This document shows positions 17,551 through 25,307 of a DNA stretch of 54,657 nucleotides, piece after piece (position 1 is the stretch's first letter; every line of letters begins with the position of its first letter). Location of the stretch: NCBI GenBank assembly GCA_003131315.1, contig PKUV01000133.1, forward strand, positions 1-54,657, in the 5' to 3' direction. The notes beneath the pieces were generated by a model. It was not told where the DNA came from. It saw nothing but the letters and a program-made list of their open reading frames with translations, and ran no database searches. The position numbers and the translations under genes were made by a program. The DNA is from Acidobacteriaceae bacterium. GTDB lineage: Bacteria; Acidobacteriota; Terriglobia; Terriglobales; Acidobacteriaceae.

Positions 17551-18408
17551 ATGCACACTTCCGCCATCCTTCTCGTCTCCTGCCCCGACCGCAAGGGCGT
17601 CGTTGCCTCGATTGCCGAATTCATCTTTCGCCACAACGGCAACATTCTGTTCAATGACGAGCACGGCGACGAGGAATCCAATCTCTTTCTTACGCGAGTC
17701 GAGTTCGATCCCGCGGATTTTGATTTTGACCTTGCCCAGTTTCCCGAGCGATTTGCTCCCATCGCCCGCGACTTCCAGATGGACTGGCGACTTGCCCACT
17801 CCACCGACCGCCCCCGCATTGCCATCTTCGTTTCGAAGTATGACCATTGCCTGCAGGATCTGCTCTACCGCCACCAGAGCGGCGAACTCCGCTGCGAAAT
17901 CCCGCTGATCGTTTCCAACCACCCCGATAACCAGCGTATCGCCGACTTCTACCGCGTCCCCTACTTCGTCGTGCCGGTCACGAAAGAAAGCAAGCGGGAA
18001 GCGGAACAAAAGCAAATCGAACTCGTCCGCGAACACAAATGCAGTCTCGTCGTCCTCGCCCGCTACATGCAGGTGCTCTCGAACGAGTTTATCGCCACCC
18101 TGGGCTCGCAGAACCTCATCAACATTCACCATTCTTTTTTGCCCGCATTCGTCGGCTCCAAGCCCTACCACCAGGCATTTCAGCGCGGCGTCAAGCTGAT
18201 CGGCGCCACTGCTCACTACGTTACTCAAGTACTCGACGATGGCCCCATCATCGAACAGGATGTCGTCCGCATCTACCACCGCGACACCATCGACGATCTG
18301 GTCCAGAAGGGCCGCGACATCGAAAAAGTCGTCCTGTCGCGCGCCGTCCGCTGGCACGTGGAAAACCGCATCCTGTTGTATGGAAACAAAACCGTGGTCT
18401 TCCAATAG
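17551..18408 (+). CDS. purU: formyltetrahydrofolate deformylase
   Basis: About 285 residues. It hydrolyses 10-formyl-THF to formate and THF, releasing folate when one-carbon units accumulate. An N-terminal ACT-like domain (VSCPDRKGVVASIAEFIFRH) is followed by the formyl-transferase fold from about residue 85. NIHHSFLPAF carries the catalytic His, and AHYVTQVLDDGPIIEQ the catalytic Asp. The start is uncertain: ATG at 17551 or GTG at 17545. Its place beside the GcvT-like and flavoprotein genes fits a role in disposing of one-carbon units from demethylation. Confidence 0.94.
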   Translation: MHTSAILLVSCPDRKGVVASIAEFIFRHNGNILFNDEHGDEESNLFLTRVEFDPADFDFDLAQFPERFAPIARDFQMDWRLAHSTDRPRIAIFVSKYDHCLQDLLYRHQSGELRCEIPLIVSNHPDNQRIADFYRVPYFVVPVTKESKREAEQKQIELVREHKCSLVVLARYMQVLSNEFIATLGSQNLINIHHSFLPAFVGSKPYHQAFQRGVKLIGATAHYVTQVLDDGPIIEQDVVRIYHRDTIDDLVQKGRDIEKVVLSRAVRWHVENRILLYGNKTVVFQ

Positions 18409-18437
18409 CCCCGCTCACGAAGCCCCAGCCCGATGCC

Positions 18438-18497
18438 CCCAGGGGCTAAAGCCCGCATTGTTTGTGGCCCTGAGCGGCACGGCTGAAGCCGTGCCCT
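18438..18497 (+). repeat. dispersed repeat GGGGCTAAAGCCC / CACGGCTGAAGCCGTG
   Basis: Second copy of the element at 5367-5424: the same two palindromes with a different 18-base middle. Confidence 0.85.
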
Positions 18498-18571
18498 TCC
18501 CACGAACCTACCCGGAGCCGTTTACAAGCGTTTCTAACCGCGCAGGGCTGTCCACATCCGTACCGAGTGCT

Positions 18572-18606
18572 GGGAACTGAGAACTACGCACTGGCCACTG
18601 GGTAAT
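18572..18606 (+). repeat. degenerate heptamer array (GRGAACT type)
   Basis: Five consecutive 7-nt units such as GGGAACT and GAGAACT, each with ACT or AAT in the last three positions. Confidence 0.6.
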
Positions 18607-18719
18607 GGTGCAGTCACTTCCGTAACCAGGTAACCAATTGCGCTGCCGTTCCCTTTCGGTTTTACTAAAGGACGGACCTCATTTGGACACATTACTGCGC
18701 GATCGCGAAGGAGCTGACA

Positions 18720-20186
18720 TTGGTTGAGGATCCCAAATGGGAACTCGCGTTGCTGGCCACCGTGCAGAGCTTTTACCAGCGGCTGCTGAGTGACCAACTC
18801 GGCGGAGAGCTGCCTGCGCCCGCCGAACTCGCCCCTGACGTCATCAGCCACACCGACGACGTGCGCTCCACCCTCGATCGAATGCAACTCTGGATCCAGC
18901 TCCTCGACATGGCGATCACTCCCGCCATGCTGCGACTTGGAGTGCAATCCGACCTTGATCCCGAGGTTGCCGAAGCGCTGCTGCGCTACTTCGCGCGCCA
19001 CCGCGACGATTCCGGCGCCAATCGTGACAAAACCGATCTGGTCGCAACCTTTCTGTTTCGCCATCCCCGCGTGGCTGGCCAGTGGGAGCAGCGCGGCTAC
19101 GGCCTCGACGGATCGATTCCTCTGTCTCCGTTTGAAATTGCGCTGCTTGAAATCCTGTCTGAGTCCGACGTACCTGTACTCTCGGATGCCGATGTGCAAC
19201 TGCTGCGCGAATTCGGCCCCTTGCTCGACCAGGCGAATCGCTTTCAGGACTTCAGCGCGCTCATGGACTCCGGCATCATCCAGCGGGTTCGGCAGTTGAA
19301 ATCCTCGCTCGGCGAATCGATTTATCACCCCGGAGTGCTGGCCACTCTCGCGCCTTACAATGCCGCATTCGGCGATCGTTTCCATGCGCTGTTCGCCGCC
19401 GCCACACAAGAAATCAAGGATTTCGCCAGCCGCCTTGAAGAACTCGGCGGCAGCATCCTCAGCACAGTCGACGGCGTCGAAGTCACCGTCGAGCATGTCG
19501 CCGCCCTGAACCAGGAAGCCTTGTTGAAAATTGACTACAGCGCGGCCCTGGAAAAATTCCGCCGCGTCTCCCGGCTGAAAAAAGAATTGGAGCGCAGACC
19601 GCCTATCCGGCGCGCCCATCCAGACTCCACGCCTTCGGCTCACGCAGTGGGCGCTGGTGGCGCAGCTGCCGCTCCGGCGCTCGCTCCCAAGTATGTTCCC
19701 GCCGCCATCACACCGCAGGCGCTCTCGGTCGAAGAAGCGAAGTTGCGGAGAGTGGAAGAATCGATCCGCGTCTTTGTGCGCGTCGCCGATCCCAAGTTCC
19801 GCCAGATCGTGCCCATGCGCTATTTCAACCTGATGCTCAGTCCCGCCGAGGTTGAGGCCTACACCGCCGACTATCTCGAACAAGCGGGCCCACGGGCGGA
19901 CGCTGCCCGAATGCTGCTCCGCGTCGTCGCTGTAACCGCGCGCACCACCACCGAGATGGAGGAGTTCAAGCGCTGCCAAAATTCCCGCTCCGTCTGGAAG
20001 CTGCACGCCGATTCTTTGGTAATCCTGATCGACCTTGCCAAGCGTCTCGCGGAAGCTGTAGACCGGCTTGCCTTGATCATCGGCCAGCAGCCGGAGATGC
20101 AGACAAACAGTGAGCCTCTTCGCAGCTCGCTCGAAAAGCTGCGCGAGCGCACCGCCGAGGCCGCAAAGCTCATCGCCGAAGCGTAA
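18720..20186 (+). CDS. large helical protein of unknown function
   Basis: 488 residues from a TTG at 18720. AAGGAG six bases upstream makes this start convincing, and no ATG is nearby. The sequence is almost all alpha-helical and charged, without Cys clusters or membrane segments. A flexible Pro/Ala/Gly linker at about residues 295-330 separates a 290-residue N-terminal domain from a C-terminal helical domain ending in ERTAEAAKLIAEA. I cannot assign a family. It is convergent with the RNase gene. Confidence 0.6.
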   Translation: MVEDPKWELALLATVQSFYQRLLSDQLGGELPAPAELAPDVISHTDDVRSTLDRMQLWIQLLDMAITPAMLRLGVQSDLDPEVAEALLRYFARHRDDSGANRDKTDLVATFLFRHPRVAGQWEQRGYGLDGSIPLSPFEIALLEILSESDVPVLSDADVQLLREFGPLLDQANRFQDFSALMDSGIIQRVRQLKSSLGESIYHPGVLATLAPYNAAFGDRFHALFAAATQEIKDFASRLEELGGSILSTVDGVEVTVEHVAALNQEALLKIDYSAALEKFRRVSRLKKELERRPPIRRAHPDSTPSAHAVGAGGAAAAPALAPKYVPAAITPQALSVEEAKLRRVEESIRVFVRVADPKFRQIVPMRYFNLMLSPAEVEAYTADYLEQAGPRADAARMLLRVVAVTARTTTEMEEFKRCQNSRSVWKLHADSLVILIDLAKRLAEAVDRLALIIGQQPEMQTNSEPLRSSLEKLRERTAEAAKLIAEA

Positions 20187-20190
20187 GGAC

Positions 20191-20223
20191 AAAATAAAAA
20201 GGGACAGGCTGTCCACCCGTCCC
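20191..20223 (-). terminator. rho-independent terminator of RNase E/G gene
   Basis: On the minus strand a GGGAC...GTCCC hairpin (20223-20201) containing the inner palindrome GGACAGGCTGTCC is followed by TTTTTATTTT. It lies about 40 nt after the RNase stop codon at 20261. Confidence 0.65.
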
Positions 20224-20260
20224 TCATTCTCGAAACCCAGCTCAAAGCTGCCGCTAGCGC

Positions 20261-23050
20261 CTAGTGAATATCGAACTGCTCCTGGTGCAGCGCCGGATCC
20301 GACTTCACGATGATCGTCTTCTTCGTGAGCTCTTCCATTTCATTCAGCAGCCGCGCGTTGTTCGCCTTCAGCGCTTTCGCAACCTCCGGGTTCACTCGCA
20401 ACATCACGTCGCTGTGCTCCAGATGGCTTGAGATCTTGCGCATCTCGACATACACCTCGTTGCAGATCGTATTCACCGCCTTCACGAAGCCCGTGGCCTG
20501 GCAATAAGGACACGGCGATCCAATCGTCCGTTCCAGCGACTGCTTCACCCGTTTGCGCGTGATCGCCACCAGACCGAAATCGTTGAACTGCAGCACCTTC
20601 GACGGCGCCCGATCAAGGCGCAACGCCTCTTCCAGCGCCTGCATCACTTTCTGCCGGTTGCGCCGCTCGTCCATGTCGATGAAGTCGATGATGATGATGC
20701 CGCCCAGATCCCGCAGCCGCACCTGCCGCACGATTTCTTTGATCGCATCCACGTTCGTCTTCACGATCGTATCTTCAAGACGAGCCGTCTTGCCGACGTA
20801 CTTGCCGGTGTTCACGTCGATCGCGACCAGCGCCTCGGTCTGATTGATCACGATGTACCCACCGCTCTTCAGCCAGACTTTCGACTTCAGTGCCTTGTTG
20901 ATTTCCTCGTTCAGCCCGAATTGATCGTAGAGCGGCGTCTCCTTCGTGTAGAGCTTGACGCGCTTGACCAGACCCGGCTGGAAGCGATTCGCAAACCGCA
21001 GAATGCGCTCGTATTCCTGCTCCGTGTCCACCCAGATGACCGAAAACTCCGAGCTTACCTGATCGCGCAGCACCCGCTCCACCACATTCAGGTCGTGATA
21101 GATCAGTGCCGGAGGCTTGCTGCTATCGGAGCGCGACTTGATCTCGCTCCAAAGGTTTTTCAGAAAGCGGATATCCGCTCGCAGTTCCTCGTCCGAAGCG
21201 CCCGCCGCCGCGGTCCGCACAATGAAACCGCCGCCGCCGTTTTCGCGCTCGCTCTGGATGATCCGCTTCAGTCGCTGCCGCTCTTCTTCCGACGCGATCT
21301 TGCGCGATACGCCCGTGTGATTCACCGTCGGCATGAAGACCAGGAAGCGTCCAGGAAGCGCAATGTGACTGGTGATGCGCGCTCCCTTCTTCCCGATCGG
21401 CTCCTTCGCAATCTGGATCAGCACTTCCTGCCCTTCCTTGAGCAGTTCGCTGATCTGCGGCACCACCGTGTTTTCGCGGCTGCGGAAGCGCCGTCCACCG
21501 CGCCGTCCGCGCCCTCGATCGGACCCGCGCTCCGGCCCGCGACGCTGCGTTCGCTGCAACAACCTGGCCTCGGGTGCGGGACCGCGAACTTCCGCGCTCG
21601 CATCCACTGTACCGTCGCCAATCGCTTCGGCTTCCAGCAGCGCCTCAGCTTCCGCCTGTGCCTCTTCGAGTTCCAACTCCTCCGCTTCTCGCTCTTCGGC
21701 TTCCAGCACGGCTTCGGGAACTGCTTCGCCGTTCGCTGCCGCCTCGCCGCCCGCTGCCACGCCCGGAGCGGCCTCTCCAGCTATGGATTCCGACAACTCT
21801 CCACCCGCCGCCCGCGTCTCTTCTTCCAGTTCCTCGAAGCCCTCGTCGTCTCCCGGTTCTTCCCCGTAGGACACGAGGTCGGCTTCTTCTTCCTCGATCT
21901 CCTGCTCCTCCATGTCGCCGTGCGTGACATCGTGCTTAACATCGTGTGTAACCTGCGGAGCTGCCACGAACTCCGCTTCATGCGCCACGATTTGCACAGT
22001 CGTCTCCGGCGCCGAGTAAGTCTTCTCCGCCGACCGCGCATCGTTCCCGGCTTCCGCTATTTCCGGCGCGGCGCTGGCAACGGTCCCGCGCCCCTCTTCA
22101 TAAACTTCCGCGTCCGGCACATGCTCATGCTGTTCGTGAAGCGGCTCGGCAACCTCCGCCGCGAAGATAGGCTCATCTTCAGGAAAGTTCGATATGATCG
22201 ACGCCGGCGCTGGCCGCTCCGCCGCTGCAGTCTCCATCGGCAAAGCCGCACTCTGACCCTGACCCTGTCGCTGGTACTTCGAGATCGATTCGCCGGGAAG
22301 CATGATCGGTTGATATCCCGGAGGCGGTCCGTAGTCGTAGTCGCGACCAGCACGAGCGGTCGGCGCCGGCCGCTGGAATCGCGAGTCCGACCCGCTACGG
22401 TCATTCCGTTGTTCTCCGCGCTGATCGCTGCGTCCCGGACGGTCGCCGCGGTTACCGCGTTCGTTCCGTGGTTCACTCCGTGTTTCGCTGCCGGTCTCAC
22501 TGCGTACTTCGCTTCGAATTTCGCTGCGCTCCGGACGCTCGCCGCGGTCCGCACTCGGCCCACGCCCGCCCCGGTCTCCGGTTTCTCCACGACGTCCGCG
22601 ACGACGACGACGTCCGCGAAAGTCGCGCGAAGTGTCCGTGGCGTTGCCTGTCGCTTCCGAAGAAGCCGCTTCCGGCTCCTCCCCCTCGCCCGCTTCGCTT
22701 CCGGCTTCGGCAAGCTGCCCTTCAATCGCTGGACCACCCGCTTCCAAACCGGGGCGCGGACGCGCCTCCGTCACCGGACGATTCGCCGGGATCGCTTCAT
22801 CCAGGTCCTCGTCCTGCTGTTCCAGGTCCATGAAATCGGAGACGTATAGAAACGCGTCGCGTTCCAACCCAATGTCCACGAAGGCCGACTGCATGCCTGG
22901 CAGCACGCGCGTCACTCGGCCCTTATAAATCGAGCCCGCTAAGGTGTATTCGTTTTCTCGTTCGAGGTAAATCTCCGCTAGCTGATCGTCTTCCGTGATC
23001 CCCACTTTGGTTTCGTGGGGCGTGGCCGATACAAACAATTCCTTGTTCAT
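20261..23050 (-). CDS. rne: ribonuclease E/G with giant insertion in S1 domain
   Basis: 929 residues. The first 75 residues (LAGSIYKGRVTRVLPGMQSAFVDIG) begin the S1 domain. Residues about 77-526 are a low-complexity Arg/Glu/Pro-rich stretch, and the S1 domain resumes at about 527 (EGQEVLIQIAKEPIGKKGAR). The catalytic core follows: Asp in AIDVNTGKYVG (about 745) and in IIDFIDMDERRN (about 789-792), and the Zn-link CPYC (847-850). It cleaves single-stranded RNA in mRNA decay and rRNA processing. The E. coli-type C-terminal scaffold is absent. The insertion may replace that scaffold. Confidence 0.92.
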   Translation of the reverse strand: MNKELFVSATPHETKVGITEDDQLAEIYLERENEYTLAGSIYKGRVTRVLPGMQSAFVDIGLERDAFLYVSDFMDLEQQDEDLDEAIPANRPVTEARPRPGLEAGGPAIEGQLAEAGSEAGEGEEPEAASSEATGNATDTSRDFRGRRRRRGRRGETGDRGGRGPSADRGERPERSEIRSEVRSETGSETRSEPRNERGNRGDRPGRSDQRGEQRNDRSGSDSRFQRPAPTARAGRDYDYGPPPGYQPIMLPGESISKYQRQGQGQSAALPMETAAAERPAPASIISNFPEDEPIFAAEVAEPLHEQHEHVPDAEVYEEGRGTVASAAPEIAEAGNDARSAEKTYSAPETTVQIVAHEAEFVAAPQVTHDVKHDVTHGDMEEQEIEEEEADLVSYGEEPGDDEGFEELEEETRAAGGELSESIAGEAAPGVAAGGEAAANGEAVPEAVLEAEEREAEELELEEAQAEAEALLEAEAIGDGTVDASAEVRGPAPEARLLQRTQRRGPERGSDRGRGRRGGRRFRSRENTVVPQISELLKEGQEVLIQIAKEPIGKKGARITSHIALPGRFLVFMPTVNHTGVSRKIASEEERQRLKRIIQSERENGGGGFIVRTAAAGASDEELRADIRFLKNLWSEIKSRSDSSKPPALIYHDLNVVERVLRDQVSSEFSVIWVDTEQEYERILRFANRFQPGLVKRVKLYTKETPLYDQFGLNEEINKALKSKVWLKSGGYIVINQTEALVAIDVNTGKYVGKTARLEDTIVKTNVDAIKEIVRQVRLRDLGGIIIIDFIDMDERRNRQKVMQALEEALRLDRAPSKVLQFNDFGLVAITRKRVKQSLERTIGSPCPYCQATGFVKAVNTICNEVYVEMRKISSHLEHSDVMLRVNPEVAKALKANNARLLNEMEELTKKTIIVKSDPALHQEQFDIH

Positions 23051-23413
23051 CGCTACTCCGGTTTTTCTTCACCGGACCAGAAGCGCAAGGCGGACCAACG
23101 GATCGATAGCGTTCAGCGCCGCTCCGGGTAGGAGCGGGCGCGGTCCCCGGAGTTCTTCCCGGGGCCTACACTGCAGTGAATTGTTCGTGCTCGTCTGCAC
23201 TGATCGCGTTAAGCCTTCTGTCAGGTCTGTGACCACTCTCTCGCGTTCCGCTGAGGGGGCCGTTCCCCGCCTGACTGGCTTCAATCCTGTCCGGCTTCCA
23301 CTTCGCCGGCATTCTGCCCTCCTTTTTCGCGAGGGCCTTCGTAATCTTGTTTCGTGCCTATATCTTGTTGCGTGGCGCCGTTCTCAAGGACGCCCTAACT
23401 TCTGCCGACCGTC
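23051..23413 (-). other. long non-coding gap / probable leader of the RNase gene
   Basis: 363 bases between rodA (upstream, same strand) and the RNase start. No ORF looks real. It is rich in short palindromic words, for example GGTCCCCGGAG near 23140 and CCGTTCCCC near 23260. If the genes are co-transcribed, this is a long structured 5' leader; E. coli rne is autoregulated through such a leader, but equivalence here is only inference. Confidence 0.4.
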
Positions 23414-24502
23414 TCAGTTCACGAAGCGGCGCATCCTGACGTTCATTACCATCCCCAGCGCCAAAAACATGAAAAGAACGGAAGACCCACCGTAACTCAT
23501 GAGCGGTAGAGGTATTCCCGTGACTGGCATAAAGCCAACCACCATGCCGACGTTGACTAGAATGTGAAAGCTAAGCACAGCCACCACACCCATCACCAGA
23601 AATGCCCCAGCGCGGTCAGGCGCCGTTTGTGCATTTTGGGTCAACCGCATCAGCACTATAAAGTATAACAGCAGAACCGCCAGAGCTCCTACAAACCCGT
23701 GCTCCTCGGCAAACGCCGCAAAAATGAAGTCGGTCTGCGGCACCGGCAGAAACGCCAGATGCGTCTGCGATCCCTGACTGCTCCCCCAGATCCCGCCCGA
23801 CCCAACCGCAATCAGCGATTGATTCACTTGATACCCGGAGCCCTGCCGATCCGCATCCGGGTTGATAAAACTCGTCAACCGTTCCTTCTGATACGGCTTC
23901 AACACCTTCATCCAGGCCACCGGAACCAGCAGCCCCATGATCATCACCACGATCAGCGCCTGCTTCCATCGCAGCCCGCCCAGAAACAAGCCCATGATCG
24001 CCACTGGCAGATACGTCAGCGCCGTCCCCAGGTCCGGTTGCGCCAACACCATCAGCATCGGAAAACCGACGATCGCGCCCGCCTTCAGAAAGTCCGGCCA
24101 CGACAGTTCCCGCTCATGCAAATCCGCAAAGTACTTCGCCACCGCCAGAATCAGGATCAGCTTCACCCACTCCGACGGCTGAAAATGCCCGCCCCCCGGC
24201 ATCTTGATCCAGCGCCGCGCGCCCAGATATTTCTGCCCGAATAGAATCACCGCGATCAGCGACGCCAGCGCTGCGATATACATCCAGTGGATTTGTTCGA
24301 GCAGGGCTTGATAGTTGAGCAGGCTGACCAGGAACATCGCTCCCACGCCCGTCAGAATCCAGTAGATTTGCTTGATGTGGGATCCGGCAAATTTCGTGTG
24401 CTCGGTCGCGCTGTGAATCTGCAGCACGCCCAGTGCGCAGATCGCCAGCACGAAGCCCATCAGGACCCAGTCGAAATCTCGGTAGGAAACGTAGCGCGAC
24501 AT
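23414..24502 (-). CDS. rodA: rod shape-determining peptidoglycan polymerase RodA
   Basis: A 362-residue SEDS-family glycosyltransferase with ten transmembrane segments that polymerises lipid II during elongation with a class B PBP. Visible hallmarks are LGARRWIKMPGGGHFQPSEWVK, AQPDLGTALTYLP (the Asp-containing conserved block), GSGYQVNQSLIAVGSGGIWG, PQTDFIFAAFAEEHGFVG and MPVTGIPLPLMSYGGSSVL. ATG at 24502. Its usual neighbours mreBCD and pbp2 are not in the window; the RNase gene follows, as in many mre clusters. Confidence 0.95.
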   Translation of the reverse strand: MSRYVSYRDFDWVLMGFVLAICALGVLQIHSATEHTKFAGSHIKQIYWILTGVGAMFLVSLLNYQALLEQIHWMYIAALASLIAVILFGQKYLGARRWIKMPGGGHFQPSEWVKLILILAVAKYFADLHERELSWPDFLKAGAIVGFPMLMVLAQPDLGTALTYLPVAIMGLFLGGLRWKQALIVVMIMGLLVPVAWMKVLKPYQKERLTSFINPDADRQGSGYQVNQSLIAVGSGGIWGSSQGSQTHLAFLPVPQTDFIFAAFAEEHGFVGALAVLLLYFIVLMRLTQNAQTAPDRAGAFLVMGVVAVLSFHILVNVGMVVGFMPVTGIPLPLMSYGGSSVLFMFLALGMVMNVRMRRFVN

Positions 24503-24568
24503 GAATTCAGTCGCCCACCCCAGAGCGCGTTGGACGGAACTCAGGGCAAGAACTCGCTCGCAACAAAA

Positions 24569-25252
24569 TCACTGGCAGGGATTCGTCGGGCACGCCGGAC
24601 TCACCGGGGGTTCCGGCCGCAGCCACACCCATACTCCAACCGCGCCCACGGCAGCCAATCCGCCGTAGACCACCGGCGTCGAACTCATGATTCCTCCACC
24701 CGCCGCCGTCGCTGCCCCAGCTCCGCGCCGGCGCTTTTTCTTCTTTTTCTCGGTATCGGTCGTGTCGTCGTGTGTGGTCTGCTGCCCTTGCGTCACGGTT
24801 GTCGTTCCCTTGTCGTCTTGCACCGTCAGGTCGCCCTTGTTGGCCGCGATCTGCACGCGCCCATCCACGTCCGTCACCTGAAACTCGGTCCACGAATTGC
24901 TCGCTGGCTTCACCGTCACATCGCCGGCGCGCGCCGCCAGTCCACGCGAAGTCGTCACGCGCACTGAGCCATGCTCAAGCTCCACCGCCGGCCCCTCAAA
25001 TTTCACCAGCGAGTCGGCCAGCACCATGACGTTCGATCCGTTCGATTGAATACTGGCCGTCGAATCGGGTCGTGTCTGCAACATGTCTCCCGAGAACACC
25101 GCTGCCGACTTCGGCACCTCGCTCCCGTTTAACCAGGCCGCACCGTTCGTGTACAACATGGCCGACGCCGTCTCTCCCGCCAGCATCATTTGTGCCGGAA
25201 ACAGGATCGCCAGCAAACAGCACACAGTAGACCGAAACGCTGACTGTGACAT
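24569..25252 (-). CDS. secreted FecR-domain protein with C-terminal membrane helix
   Basis: 227 residues. A signal peptide (about 1-25) is followed by a FecR-like beta domain at roughly residues 30-150 (SGDMLQTRPDSTASIQSNGS, VTVKPASNSWTEFQVTDVDGR cut short here). Next come a strongly basic KKKKKRRRG stretch near residue 170 and a Gly/Ala-rich hydrophobic segment (VYGGLAAVGAVGVWVW). The end has a Pro/Cys tail (CPTNPCQ). FecR domains sense or relay signals at the cell surface, but no sigma-factor partner is adjacent. It is co-directional with rodA, 66 nt upstream. Confidence 0.7.
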   Translation of the reverse strand: MSQSAFRSTVCCLLAILFPAQMMLAGETASAMLYTNGAAWLNGSEVPKSAAVFSGDMLQTRPDSTASIQSNGSNVMVLADSLVKFEGPAVELEHGSVRVTTSRGLAARAGDVTVKPASNSWTEFQVTDVDGRVQIAANKGDLTVQDDKGTTTVTQGQQTTHDDTTDTEKKKKKRRRGAGAATAAGGGIMSSTPVVYGGLAAVGAVGVWVWLRPEPPVSPACPTNPCQ

Positions 25253-25307
25253 GGGGTCGGATCACTCCTGCATTTCTGGGTTTTTCCTATGGTAAGCCTG
25301 TAAAGGG

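Larger units (their letters stand above)
18409..18719. other. intergenic stretch with two repeats
   Basis: About 310 bases after purU holding the repeats at 18438-18497 and 18572-18606 and the leader of the next gene (AAGGAG at 18708-18713). No other gene seen. Confidence 0.55.

Noticed and set aside
20921-22849. Long open frame antisense to the RNase E/G gene (about 640 codons)
   Set aside because: Arg/Leu-rich shadow of a low-complexity region on the other strand. The minus frame has clear RNase motifs.
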